A stretch of 64,000 bases of DNA from Roseateles chitinivorans. Its GTDB lineage: Bacteria > Pseudomonadota > Gammaproteobacteria > Burkholderiales > Burkholderiaceae_C. Below are positions 16,132-24,719 of this stretch, piece after piece. Each line of letters starts with the position of its first letter. Within the stretch, counting starts at the first letter, position 1. The notes beneath the pieces were generated by a model. That model did not search any database and was not told the origin of the DNA. It saw only the letters and a program-made list of their open reading frames with translations. The stretch lies in the NCBI RefSeq assembly GCF_002761755.1, contig NZ_PEOG01000008.1, positions 1 to 64,000 on the forward strand. Direction: 5' to 3'. The position numbers and the translations under genes were made by a program.

Positions 16132-18780
16132 ATGAACGACAGGATCCAGGAGGGCGCGGCGGCGCCCGCATCCATTTCCGCCTCGCCATCCGCCTCGGCG
16201 GGCACCCGCTGGCGGCCCGAGGTGCTGGCCTTCATCGAGGCGCACCGTCGTGACGGTCACCGCAGCGCGCGGCTCGACCCGCTGGGCCTGTCGCGGCCCG
16301 CCGACCCGGGGCTGCTCGATCCGCAGTGCTTCGGCCTGCAGCCGGGCGAGTGGCTGTCGCCGGCCGGCGCACCGCTGTGGAGCGCACGCACCGTCGGCGA
16401 CCTGGACCGCGCGCTCAAGGCGATCTACTGCGGCGGGCTGGCCCTGGACGCGAGCGCGGTGCGCGATGCATCTCGGCGCGACTGGCTGTACCACGAGATG
16501 GAGGCTTCGCCGCCGGTGCCGGGCGGCGCGGCCGAGCGGCTCGCGCTGCTCGACCGGCTGATCCGCGCGCAGGGCTGGGAGGAGCATGTCGCCCAGGCCT
16601 TCCCGCATGCGAAGCGCTTCTCGCTGGAAGGCAACGAGACGCTGATCCCGTTGCTGGACGCGCTCTGCGCCGAGGCGGCCGGCCACGGCGTGCGGCGGAT
16701 CTTCCTCGGCATGCCGCACCGCGGGCGGGTCAACGTGCTGGTCAACCTAATGGGCTTCCCGCCGGCGCGGGTGCTCGACCACTTCGACCCGAAGTCGCCG
16801 CATCCGGAACGCCATACCGACCTGGTCTATCACCTGGGCGGCGAACGCGAACTGGACACGCCGCGCGGCCGCCTGACGCTGACGCTGGCGCACAACCCGT
16901 CCCATCTGCAGAGCGTGCATCCGGTGCTGACCGGTCTGGCGCGCGCCTGCCAGGATGCGCTGAGCCGCGAGCGCGCCGACCAGGATGGCCGGCGCCTGGT
17001 GCTGCCGCTGATGCTGCATGGCGACGCCGCGTTCGTGGGGCAGGGCGTGGTGATGGAGACGCTGATGCTGGGCGGCAAGCCGGGCTACACCGTCGGCGGC
17101 ACGGTGCATGTGATCATCAACAACCAGGTCGGCTTCACCGAGCCCAACCCGATGAGCGCCTGGCCCGCGCAGTACTGCACCGACGTCACCCGCATGATCG
17201 ACGCGCCGGTCCTGCGCGTGAACGCGGATGAGCCCGAGCAGGCGCTGCGTGCCGCCGCGATCGCGATGGCCTGGCGCGCGCGCTTCGGCTCCGACATCGT
17301 CATCGACCTGATCGGCTACCGCCGGCTCGGCCATTCGGAGAGCGACGTGCCGGCGCTGACGCGGCCTCGCATCCATGCGCTGATGCAGTCGCATCCGACC
17401 ATCGTCGACCGCTATGCCGCCGCGCTGCGCGCGGACCGCGTCGTGCCGCCGGATACCGACATGGCCTCGCATGTGACGCACAGCCGGGTGCGGGCCCACC
17501 AGGCGTTCTCCGATCCCGCGCTGCCGGCGGAGGACGAGACGCCGTCGCCGCTGCGGCGGCCCGGCACGGTGCCGGCCATCGACGCGGCCGGCGTGCAGGC
17601 GCTGATCGACCCGATGACGCGGCTGCCCGACGGCTTCGAGCCGCATGCGATGGTGCGCACGCTGGTCGACCACTGGCGGCGGATGGCGGGCCTAGCCGAG
17701 CCGCCGCTGCGCGCCGACTGGTGCTTCGCCGAGAACCTCGCCTACGCCACCATCCTGCAGGGCGGGTTGAACGTGCGGATCTCCGGCATGGACGTGCGCC
17801 GGGGCACCTTCCTGCACCGCCAGGCGGTCTGGACCTCGCAGGACGGGGGCAGTCCGGGCGAGGGCGCCGTGGCGGCGGAGTTCGTGCCGCTGCGCCAGGT
17901 GGCGGCCGGCGACGGCCGCAGCGGCCGCTTCGACATCCACAACTCGCCGCTGTCCGAGGAGGCGGTGCTCGGCTTCGAATACGGCTACAGCGTCGGCGCG
18001 GGGCGCACGCTGACGATCTGGGAGGCGCAGTTCGGCGACTTCGTCAACGGGGCGCAGGTCTTCGTCGACCAGTACATCAGCTCGGGCGAGGAGAAATGGG
18101 GCGATACCTCCTCGCTGGCGGTGTTGCTGCCGCACGGCAACGAAGGCATCGGGCCGGACCACTCGAGCGGTTACCTGAGCCGCTTCCTGCAACTCTGCGG
18201 CGAGGACAACCTGCGCGTGGCCTGCCCGTCGACCGCGGCGCAATGGTTCCATCTGCTGCGCCGGCAGGCCTTCGACACGCTGCGCAAGCCGCTGATCGTG
18301 ATGTCGCCCAAGGGCACGCTCTATTGGGAGAAAGACTCGCACGCCGAGATTGGCGAGCTGACCGGAGGGAGCTTCCAGACGGTCATCGACGACACGACGG
18401 TCGAGGACCCGCGCCAGGTCGAGCGCCTGCTGCTGTGCAGCGGCAAGGTGTATTACGACCTGGACCGCGGGCGGCGGTCGGTCGCCCGGGCGGACCTGGC
18501 GCTGGCGCGGATCGAGCAGTTCTATCCGTTCCCGGAGGAGGCGCTGGCGACCTTGCTGGCGCGTTATCCGTCGCTGGTGGAGATCACCTGGGTGCAGGAG
18601 GAGCACCGCCAGCAGGGCGCGTGGTCCTTCATCCGCGAGCAGATGGACGAGCTGCTGCCGTCGCACGTCCGTCTGCGCTGCGTCGCGCGTCGGCCGAACG
18701 GCTCGGGCGCGACTTCATCGCACGCCATCCATCAACTGGAGCAGGTCGAGCTGGTCGCCCGCGCGCTGGGCGAGGCGTAG
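16132..18780 (+). CDS. 2-oxoglutarate dehydrogenase E1-like protein (orphan SucA paralogue), 882 aa
   Basis: A thiamine-diphosphate-dependent 2-oxoacid dehydrogenase E1 of the SucA family. Family landmarks are ERLALLDRL, HAKRFSLEGNETLIPLLD, GMPHRGRVNVLVN near residue 196, NPSHLQSVHPV, the cofactor segment HGDAAFVGQGVVMETL at about 296, GTVHVIINNQVGFTEPNP, and the transketolase-like C-terminus (EYGYSVGAGRTLTIWEAQFGDF). It lacks most of the N-terminal segment that docks E2 in E. coli SucA, having instead a short Ala/Ser-rich lead, and at 882 residues it is shorter than SucA (933). No sucB or lpd genes are adjacent. It may be a second E1 for 2-oxoglutarate or a related 2-oxoacid such as 2-oxoadipate; the substrate is not decided by what I can see. 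Confidence 0.85.
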   Translation: MNDRIQEGAAAPASISASPSASAGTRWRPEVLAFIEAHRRDGHRSARLDPLGLSRPADPGLLDPQCFGLQPGEWLSPAGAPLWSARTVGDLDRALKAIYCGGLALDASAVRDASRRDWLYHEMEASPPVPGGAAERLALLDRLIRAQGWEEHVAQAFPHAKRFSLEGNETLIPLLDALCAEAAGHGVRRIFLGMPHRGRVNVLVNLMGFPPARVLDHFDPKSPHPERHTDLVYHLGGERELDTPRGRLTLTLAHNPSHLQSVHPVLTGLARACQDALSRERADQDGRRLVLPLMLHGDAAFVGQGVVMETLMLGGKPGYTVGGTVHVIINNQVGFTEPNPMSAWPAQYCTDVTRMIDAPVLRVNADEPEQALRAAAIAMAWRARFGSDIVIDLIGYRRLGHSESDVPALTRPRIHALMQSHPTIVDRYAAALRADRVVPPDTDMASHVTHSRVRAHQAFSDPALPAEDETPSPLRRPGTVPAIDAAGVQALIDPMTRLPDGFEPHAMVRTLVDHWRRMAGLAEPPLRADWCFAENLAYATILQGGLNVRISGMDVRRGTFLHRQAVWTSQDGGSPGEGAVAAEFVPLRQVAAGDGRSGRFDIHNSPLSEEAVLGFEYGYSVGAGRTLTIWEAQFGDFVNGAQVFVDQYISSGEEKWGDTSSLAVLLPHGNEGIGPDHSSGYLSRFLQLCGEDNLRVACPSTAAQWFHLLRRQAFDTLRKPLIVMSPKGTLYWEKDSHAEIGELTGGSFQTVIDDTTVEDPRQVERLLLCSGKVYYDLDRGRRSVARADLALARIEQFYPFPEEALATLLARYPSLVEITWVQEEHRQQGAWSFIREQMDELLPSHVRLRCVARRPNGSGATSSHAIHQLEQVELVARALGEA

Positions 18781-18807
18781 CGGGGCGAGGCGGCTGCGTC
18801 GTGCCGG

Positions 18808-18828
18808 CCGCCGATCGCCGATCGGCGG
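18808..18828. terminator. Stem-loop between convergent genes
   Basis: CCGCCGATC (18808-18816), three bases, GATCGGCGG (18820-18828) is a perfect inverted repeat in the 73-base gap between two convergent genes. It has no T-tract on either side. Its position suggests a bidirectional terminator. Confidence 0.5.
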
Positions 18829-18853
18829 GAGGTCCGGGGCGCTTCAGCGCCGT

Positions 18854-19756
18854 TCAGCGCAGCCGCTTGATCAGGCTGGAGGTGTCGAGGCGGCCGCCGC
18901 CTTCGGCCTGCACGTCCGCGTAGAACTGGTCCACCAGGGCGGTCAGCGGCAGGCGTGCGCCATTGCGACGCGCCTCGTCGAGCACCAGCCCGAGGTCCTT
19001 GCGCATCCAGTCCACCGCGAAGCCGAAGTCGAACTTGTCCTCGACCATGGTCTTGCCGCGGTTGTCCATCTGCCAGCTCTGGGCGGCGCCCTTGCCGATC
19101 ACGTCGAGTACCAGCGACATCGGCAGCCCGCTCTTCTGGCCGAAGGCGATCGCCTCGGACAGGCCCTGGACGATGCCGGCGATGCAGATCTGGTTGACCA
19201 TCTTGGCGAGCTGCCCGGCACCGGCCTCGCCGACGCGGGTCACCGCCTTGGCGAAGTGCATCGCGATCGGCTGGATGCGTCCGAAGACCGCCTCGTCGCC
19301 GCCGCACATGACGGTCAGCGCGCCGTTCACCGCGCCGGCCTGGCCGCCGGAGACCGGGGCGTCGATGAAGTGCAGGCCCCGCTGCGTCGCTTCCGCCGCG
19401 AGCTCGCGGGCGACTTCCGCCGAGGCGGTGGTGTGGTCGACGAAGACGGCGCCCGGCTTCATCCCGGCGAAGGCGCCGTCGGCGCCCAGCACGACGGAGC
19501 GCAGGTCGGCGTCATTGCCGACGCAGCAGAAGACGATGTCGGCGCCCTGGGCCGCCTCACGAGGCGTCGCGGCCGATTGCCCGCCGAACTCGGCCACCCA
19601 GGCCTGCGCCTTTGCGGGCGTGCGGTTGTATACGACGACCCCGTGCCCCGCCTTGGCGAGATGGCCCGCCATCGGGAAGCCCATGACGCCGAGGCCAAGG
19701 AAGGCGACGCGCAGGGGAGGGGTCGATTCGTAGGAACGCTGGCCGATGCTGCTCAT
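18854..19756 (-). CDS. Beta-hydroxyacid dehydrogenase family oxidoreductase, 300 aa
   Basis: An NAD(P)-dependent dehydrogenase of the 3-hydroxyisobutyrate / tartronate-semialdehyde reductase family. It has the N-terminal Rossmann motif FLGLGVMGFPMAGHLAKAGH, the substrate-binding signature FIDAPVSGGQAGAVNGALTVMCGG, and the catalytic-Lys region GAGQLAKMVNQIC. The helical C-terminal half ends DTSSLIKRL. Length is typical. It lies 56 bases after pilU but has its own -10-like element between, so it is probably a separate unit. Substrate (3-hydroxyisobutyrate, tartronate semialdehyde or succinic semialdehyde) cannot be fixed from sequence. Confidence 0.88.
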   Translation of the reverse strand: MSSIGQRSYESTPPLRVAFLGLGVMGFPMAGHLAKAGHGVVVYNRTPAKAQAWVAEFGGQSAATPREAAQGADIVFCCVGNDADLRSVVLGADGAFAGMKPGAVFVDHTTASAEVARELAAEATQRGLHFIDAPVSGGQAGAVNGALTVMCGGDEAVFGRIQPIAMHFAKAVTRVGEAGAGQLAKMVNQICIAGIVQGLSEAIAFGQKSGLPMSLVLDVIGKGAAQSWQMDNRGKTMVEDKFDFGFAVDWMRKDLGLVLDEARRNGARLPLTALVDQFYADVQAEGGGRLDTSSLIKRLR

Positions 19757-19792
19757 GGAGGGACCTGTCGGTGGGTGGATGAAGACCCGCCG

Positions 19793-19798
19793 ATTGTG
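19793..19798 (-). promoter_or_regulatory. Candidate -10 element of the hydroxyacid dehydrogenase gene
   Basis: On the minus strand CACAAT followed by CGGCGGG lies 36 bases before the ATG at 19756, in the gap after pilU. Confidence 0.35.
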
Positions 19799-19812
19799 TC
19801 CCTCCCGCGCGC

Positions 19813-20949
19813 TCAGACGATCGTCAGGTGTTCGGTGCCCGACGCCAGATCGCCGCTGCGCGCCCGCTCGCTGTTGAGCTTGATCTGCAGCCGCAGGTCG
19901 TTGACCGAGTCGGCATTGCGCAGGGCGTCCTCGTAGGTGACCTTGCCGAACTCATAGAGGTCGAACAGCGCCTGGTCGAAGGTCTGCATGCCGAGCTCGC
20001 GCGAGCGCTTCATGATTTCCTTGATCTCGCCCACCTCGCCCTTGAAGATCAGGTCGCTGATCAGCGGTGTGTTCAGCAGGATCTCGACCGCCGCGATCCG
20101 GCCCTTGCCTTCCTGGCGCGGCAGCAGGCGCTGCGAGATCAGCGCCTTGAGGTTGAGCGACAGGTCCATCAGCAGCTGGGCGCGGCGTTCTTCCGGGAAG
20201 AAGTTGATGATCCGGTCCAGCGCCTGGTTGGCGCTGTTGGCGTGCAGCGTGGCCATGCACAGGTGGCCGGTCTCGGCGAAGGCGACGGCGTGTTCCATCG
20301 TCTCGCGGTCGCGGATCTCGCCCATCAGGATCACGTCCGGCGCCTGGCGCAGCGTGTTCTTCAGCGCCTGCTCCCAGCCCTCGGTGTCCAGGCCGACCTC
20401 GCGCTGGCTGACGATGCAGTTCTTGTGCGGGTGGACGAACTCGACCGGGTCCTCGATCGTGATGATGTGGCCGTAGGTCGTCTGGTTGCGATGGTCGACC
20501 ATCGCCGCCAGCGAGGTGCTCTTGCCCGAGCCGGTCGCGCCGACCAGGATCACCAGGCCGCGCTTGGTCTGCACCACGTCCTTGAGGATGGGGGGCAGCT
20601 CCAGCGACTCGACGGTCGGCAGCGTCTGCGGGATGGTCCGCAGCACCAGCGCGACATGGCCCTGCTGGATGTAGGCGTTGACGCGGAAGCGCCCGATGCC
20701 CTGCGGCGAGATCGCGAAGTTGCACTCCTTGGTGCGCTCGAAATCGGCCGCCTGCTTGTCGTTCATGATCGCCCGCGCCAGCTGCAGCGTGTGCTGGCCG
20801 GTCAGCGGCTGGGGCGACACCTTGGTCACCTTGCCGTCGACCTTGACCGCCGGCGGGAACTCCGCCGTCAGGAACAGGTCGGAGCCCTTGCGCGACACCA
20901 TCAGGCGCAGCAGGTCGTTGATGAACTTGGTGGCCTGATCGCGTTCCAT
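19813..20949 (-). CDS. pilU: Type IV pilus retraction ATPase PilU, 378 aa
   Basis: PilU is the accessory retraction ATPase that works with PilT at the base of type IV pili. It is a secretion-ATPase hexamer subunit: N-terminal PAS-like domain (KGSDLFLTAEFPPAVKVDG), Walker A GATGSGKSTSLAAM, the Asp box (IITIEDPVEFVH), Walker B (DVILMGEIRDRETM) and His box (AETGHLCMATLHANSA). The C-terminal extension beyond the ATPase core (to residue 378) is the usual difference from PilT. It lies 78 bases after pilT on the same strand, the normal order pilT-pilU. Confidence 0.95.
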   Translation of the reverse strand: MERDQATKFINDLLRLMVSRKGSDLFLTAEFPPAVKVDGKVTKVSPQPLTGQHTLQLARAIMNDKQAADFERTKECNFAISPQGIGRFRVNAYIQQGHVALVLRTIPQTLPTVESLELPPILKDVVQTKRGLVILVGATGSGKSTSLAAMVDHRNQTTYGHIITIEDPVEFVHPHKNCIVSQREVGLDTEGWEQALKNTLRQAPDVILMGEIRDRETMEHAVAFAETGHLCMATLHANSANQALDRIINFFPEERRAQLLMDLSLNLKALISQRLLPRQEGKGRIAAVEILLNTPLISDLIFKGEVGEIKEIMKRSRELGMQTFDQALFDLYEFGKVTYEDALRNADSVNDLRLQIKLNSERARSGDLASGTEHLTIV

Positions 20950-21027
20950 GGCGAGGTCCTGTCCTGTATGCCGGGGCGCCGTCGGTCAGCCGCCCGGGTC
21001 CCGGTCTTGTCTGTCGTTGGGGTCGGG

Positions 21028-22071
21028 TCAGCCGGGGAAGTTCTCGGGGAACTTGGCCTTCAGCCGGGCCTCGGCCGGGCTGATCATGTTGCGGCGGACC
21101 AGGTCGGTGAGGTTCTGGTCCAGCGTCTGCATGCCCAGGTTGTTGCCGGTCTGGATCGAGGAGTACATCTGCGCGATCTTGTTCTCGCGGATCAGGTTCC
21201 GGATCGCCGAGGTGCCCAGCATGATCTCGTGCGCCGCAAGGCGGCCGTTGCCGTCCTTGGTCTTGCACAGCGTCTGCGAGATCACCGCCTGCAGCGATTC
21301 CGACAGCATCGCGCGGACCATTTCCTTCTCCGCCGCCGGGAACACGTCGACGATCCGGTCCACCGTCTTGGCGGCCGACGAGGTGTGCAGCGTGCCGAAG
21401 ACCAGGTGGCCCGTCTCCGCGGCGGTCAGCGCCAGGCGGATGGTCTCCAGGTCCCGCATTTCGCCCACCAGGATGCAGTCCGGGTCCTCGCGCAGCGCCG
21501 AGCGCAGCGCGTTGGAGAAGCTCATCGTGTGCGGGCCCACCTCGCGCTGGTTGACCAGGCACTTCTTGGACTCATGCACGAACTCGATCGGGTCCTCGAC
21601 GGTCAGGATGTGGCCGTACTCGTTCTCGTTGAGGTGGTTGATCATCGCGGCGAGCGTCGTCGACTTGCCCGAGCCGGTCGGGCCGGTGACCAGCACCATG
21701 CCGCGCGGCTTCATCGCCAGCTCCGCGAAGACCTTGGGGCAGTTGAGCTGCTCCAGCGTCAGGATCTTGCTCGGGATGGTCCGGAACACGGCGCCGGCGC
21801 CGCGGTTCTGGTTGAAGGCGTTGACGCGGAAGCGCGCCAGGCCCTGGATCTCGAACGAGAAGTCGCACTCCAGCGTCTCCTCGTAGGTCTTGCGCTGGGC
21901 GTCGCTCATGATGTCGTAGACCATGTCGTGCACCTGGCGGTGCTCGAGGGCCTCGACGTTGATGCGGCGCACGTCGCCATGGACGCGGATCATGGGGGGC
22001 AGACCGGCGGACAAGTGAAGGTCGGAGGCCTTGTTCTTGACCGAGAATGCCAGCAGTTGGGTGATGTCCAT
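21028..22071 (-). CDS. pilT: Type IV pilus retraction ATPase PilT, 347 aa
   Basis: PilT powers pilus retraction for twitching motility and DNA uptake. The start MDITQLLAFSVKNKASDLHL is the classic PilT N-terminus; longer in-frame starts run into the divergent yggS gene and are rejected. Motifs are Walker A GPTGSGKSTTLAAM, Asp box [12 protein letters not shown], Walker B DCILVGEMRDLETI, and the His box AAETGHLVFGTLHTSSAAKT. The C-terminal AIRNLIRENKIAQMYS segment needed for retraction in PilT homologues is also present. A CATAAT element followed by CGCC lies 22 bases upstream, inside the divergent promoter region. Confidence 0.97.
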   Translation of the reverse strand: MDITQLLAFSVKNKASDLHLSAGLPPMIRVHGDVRRINVEALEHRQVHDMVYDIMSDAQRKTYEETLECDFSFEIQGLARFRVNAFNQNRGAGAVFRTIPSKILTLEQLNCPKVFAELAMKPRGMVLVTGPTGSGKSTTLAAMINHLNENEYGHILTVEDPIEFVHESKKCLVNQREVGPHTMSFSNALRSALREDPDCILVGEMRDLETIRLALTAAETGHLVFGTLHTSSAAKTVDRIVDVFPAAEKEMVRAMLSESLQAVISQTLCKTKDGNGRLAAHEIMLGTSAIRNLIRENKIAQMYSSIQTGNNLGMQTLDQNLTDLVRRNMISPAEARLKAKFPENFPG

Positions 22072-22093
22072 GGGATAGGGAAAAGCGTTGGCG

Positions 22094-22099
22094 ATTATG
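22094..22099 (-). promoter_or_regulatory. Candidate -10 element of pilT
   Basis: CATAAT followed by CGCC on the minus strand lies 22 bases before the pilT ATG. The 25-base gap between pilT and yggS means that this element overlaps the first codons of yggS. Confidence 0.4.
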
Positions 22100-22810
22100 G
22101 CGACGATCTCCGAGAACATACAACAGCTCCATGGCCGCATTGAGAGAGCTTGCCTGCAGGCGTCGCGGCCCGTGCACAGCGTCACGCTGCTGGTGGTAAC
22201 AAAGACTTTCCCCGCCACGGATGTGAGAGAAGCGTTCGAGGCCGGGGAGCGCCGCTTCGGCGAGAACTACGTGCAGGAAGGCGTCGACAAGATCGAGGCG
22301 CTGGCCGACCTGCGCGACTGCGTCGAGTGGCACCTGATCGGGCCGCTGCAGAGCAACAAGACACGGGTGGTGGCGGAGCGCTTCGACTGGGTGCACAGCG
22401 TCGACCGGCTCAAGATCGCCCAGCGGCTGGCGGAGCAGCGGCCGGCGGCGCTGCCGCCCCTGGACATCTGCCTGCAGGTCAACATCAGCGGCGAGGCGTC
22501 CAAGAGCGGCCTGGCGCCGGCGGAGGTGGCCGAGGTGGCGCGCGCGGTGGCCGCGCTGCCGCGGCTGCGGCTGCGCGGCCTGATGGCGATCCCGGAACCG
22601 GCCGCCACGCTGGAGGCGCAGCGGGTGCCGCACCGGGCGCTGGCCGGGCTGCTGGCCACGCTCAACCGGGACCTCGGACTGGCCATGGACACCCTGAGCA
22701 TGGGCATGAGCGCCGACATGGATGCCGCGATCCTGGAGGGCGCCACGATGGTGCGCGTCGGTTCGGCGATCTTCGGCGCGCGGACCCGCCCGACCTCGCC
22801 AGAGGGCTGA
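22097..22810 (+). CDS. yggS: YggS-family pyridoxal phosphate homeostasis protein, 237 aa
   Basis: A PLP-binding protein without known enzyme activity that keeps vitamin B6 and amino/keto acid pools in balance. It has the alanine-racemase-like barrel: LLVVTKTFPATDVREAFEAG with the PLP-binding Lys, FGENYVQEGVDKIEAL, EWHLIGPLQSNKTR, and the phosphate-binding LSMGMSADMDAAI and MVRVGSAIFG. The ATG at 22097 matches the usual family N-terminus; a TTG at 22088, better spaced from GGGA, is an alternative that adds three residues. Divergent pairing with pilT is common in proteobacteria. Confidence 0.95.
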   Translation: MATISENIQQLHGRIERACLQASRPVHSVTLLVVTKTFPATDVREAFEAGERRFGENYVQEGVDKIEALADLRDCVEWHLIGPLQSNKTRVVAERFDWVHSVDRLKIAQRLAEQRPAALPPLDICLQVNISGEASKSGLAPAEVAEVARAVAALPRLRLRGLMAIPEPAATLEAQRVPHRALAGLLATLNRDLGLAMDTLSMGMSADMDAAILEGATMVRVGSAIFGARTRPTSPEG

Positions 22811-24346
22811 ATGGAACCGCTGCAGCGCCTGGCCGATCTGATGCCCGAGACCCCGGGCAGCCTGTCGGTCCGGGCGCTGTGGCGCGAGGGCCGGGCGATC
22901 GAGCGGCGCTGGCTGCTCGGCGGCTGGCTGGCGACCGTCGCCGCCTGCATCGTGCTGGGCCTGCTCACGGTCCGCGAGGGCTGGTCCGGGATTCCCGTCG
23001 ACCTGGGCGGCGCGGCCGCCTTCCTGACCTTCTACCCGCCTATCCCGCTGTGCCTGTGGTGGACGCTGTGCTTCGGCTGGCGCTGGGGCGCGGTGCCCGC
23101 CTGGGCGGCGACCTTCGTGCTGGCGATCGACGCAGGCATGGCGCCCGCCTGGGCGGCGGTGTTCGCCTGCGCCAACCCGCTCGGGCTGGGTGTGCTCGCG
23201 CTGGGCTACCGGGCCGTCGGCGCGGCGCGCGGGCTGCGCAGCCTGCGCGCCTGGCTGTTCTTCGTGCCCCTGTGCTTCGTCGGCGCGGTGTTCAGCTCCG
23301 CCGGCGCGCTGATCTGGAACTTCAGCCAGGACCTGGCGGCCGAGCGCCAGCTGCCGATCTGGCAGGGCTGGTGGCTGGGCGCCTTCCTGCAGAGCGTGCT
23401 GCTCGGCGGGCCGCTGATGGCGCTGACCTGGCCCCGGCTCTCGCGCTGGATCGCACGCCGGCCGGCGCTGTTCACGCCGCCGCCCAGTGGTCGCCGCGCG
23501 ATGGGCCTGGGCCTGCTGTTCGCGATCGTGCTGGCGGTGCAGGGGTATGGACTGGTGAGCCTCGGACTGGGCTCGCTGCAGCTGCGCGCGGCGCTGGCCA
23601 GCGGGGACTGGAGCCGGCTGGAGGAAGCGTCGCGGGTGATGCTGAGCACCGCCTGGGTGTTCTTCTGGGTGTTCACGCTGATCGTGCTCTTCGTGGCGCA
23701 GTTCGGTTACCAGGCGCTGTCGCGCTGGCTGCGCTCGACCGAGGCGCTGGTGACGCAGCTCGCCCGGGTCAACGCGGAACTCGAGCAGCGCTCGCGCACC
23801 GATGGTCTCACCGGCTTGGCCAACCGGATGGCGACCGAGGAGGGCCTGCGCGCGCTGCTGCGCACGGTGCGGCGCTACCGCACGCCATCCGCGCTGCTGA
23901 TGCTGGACATCGACCACTTCAAGCAGGTCAACGATCGCCACGGCCATGCCGCCGGCGATGCGGTGATCCGCGCGCTGGCCCAGGTGCTGAAGGACGCCTC
24001 GCGGGACGTCGACCTGCCCGGGCGCTTCGGCGGCGAGGAGTTCGTCATCGGCCTCGCCCACACCGACCTGGCCGGCGCGCGCCGCTTCGCCGAGCGTCTG
24101 CGCGAACGCATCGCCACCACGCCGGTGACCCTCGACGGGAAGGACGGCGGCGCGGCGACGATCTCGTACACCGTCAGCATCGGGGTGACGCTGCTGCGCG
24201 CCGACGATGCCGGCGTCGAGGACTCGCTGCGACGCGCCGACGCGGCGATGTACCGCGCCAAGCAGGGCGGGCGCAATCGCGTCGAGCTGGACGTCGAGGA
24301 CACCGCTGCTGCGTCGTCGGGGCCGTCCGTGCCTGACAAGTCCTGA
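22811..24346 (+). CDS. Membrane diguanylate cyclase (MASE-type N-terminus + GGDEF), 511 aa
   Basis: A c-di-GMP synthase with an N-terminal integral membrane sensor of about eight helices (residues ~30-310, resembling the MASE1 class), a linker helix, and a GGDEF domain from about 330. The active motif is GGEEF at 407-411 and an I-site RDVD is at 398-401, so activity with product inhibition is expected. The ATG follows the yggS stop codon with no gap, so the two are very probably translated from one mRNA. Position beside pilT/pilU hints that it may tune surface motility, but this is inference. Confidence 0.92.
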   Translation: MEPLQRLADLMPETPGSLSVRALWREGRAIERRWLLGGWLATVAACIVLGLLTVREGWSGIPVDLGGAAAFLTFYPPIPLCLWWTLCFGWRWGAVPAWAATFVLAIDAGMAPAWAAVFACANPLGLGVLALGYRAVGAARGLRSLRAWLFFVPLCFVGAVFSSAGALIWNFSQDLAAERQLPIWQGWWLGAFLQSVLLGGPLMALTWPRLSRWIARRPALFTPPPSGRRAMGLGLLFAIVLAVQGYGLVSLGLGSLQLRAALASGDWSRLEEASRVMLSTAWVFFWVFTLIVLFVAQFGYQALSRWLRSTEALVTQLARVNAELEQRSRTDGLTGLANRMATEEGLRALLRTVRRYRTPSALLMLDIDHFKQVNDRHGHAAGDAVIRALAQVLKDASRDVDLPGRFGGEEFVIGLAHTDLAGARRFAERLRERIATTPVTLDGKDGGAATISYTVSIGVTLLRADDAGVEDSLRRADAAMYRAKQGGRNRVELDVEDTAAASSGPSVPDKS

Positions 24347-24397
24347 CCCTCGGACGTGCTGCGCGGATCGGGCAAGGTCTGACCCTCCGACGCGCTG
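24337..24397. repeat. Two 25-bp imperfect direct repeats across the diguanylate cyclase stop codon
   Basis: The 25 bases at 24337-24361 and at 24373-24397 agree at 21 positions (core CTGACCCT) and are 36 bases apart. The first copy contains the TGA stop of the cyclase gene. A shorter tandem pair, CAGGAATCG repeated at 24459 and 24469, follows. Confidence 0.6.
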
Positions 24398-24719
24398 ACA
24401 GGCGTCGCTCGCGCAGCTGGTTACCGGCCGGATACGGGCATGACGCCAGCGACTCGCGCAGGAATCGGCAGGAATCGTGAAACCGTGCCGAGCGCCGCAT
24501 TAGGGCTTCTACCGAGCCGGTGAAAACGCTGTTTGCATTCAGTTGCAAGTGCCGCGTCAGATTTCACGAGCCCTCGGAACCGGCATGGGAGCGCCGGATC
24601 AAGTCCAACGATGATCGCGCCGAATCCGATGGTCGGACCGCAGCGCCGGCGCCATGAGCGCCGACGTGTCCGCGACGGTCCGGCCAATCAACAACAACTC
24701 AATCGTTGCGAGGGAATCG
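24347..24719. other. 373-bp gap before the second chemoreceptor gene
   Basis: No gene is apparent. The stretch holds the second copy of the 25-bp direct repeat, the 10-bp tandem pair near 24459-24478 and a possible flagellar-type promoter near 24599. The sequence 24480-24560 is less GC-rich than its surroundings. I see no tRNA, riboswitch or clear terminator. Confidence 0.5.
24599..24626 (+). promoter_or_regulatory. Candidate sigma-28 (FliA) promoter of the second chemoreceptor gene
   Basis: TCAAGTCC (24599-24606), 12 bases, GCCGAATC (24619-24626) resembles the flagellar consensus TAAAGTTT-N11-GCCGATAA, with one extra spacer base and imperfect boxes. Chemoreceptor genes are usual members of that regulon. 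Confidence 0.35.

Noticed and set aside
24347..24719. A riboswitch or tRNA in the gap before the second chemoreceptor
   Set aside because: Short inverted matches exist but do not form a tRNA fold or any riboswitch core that I recognise.
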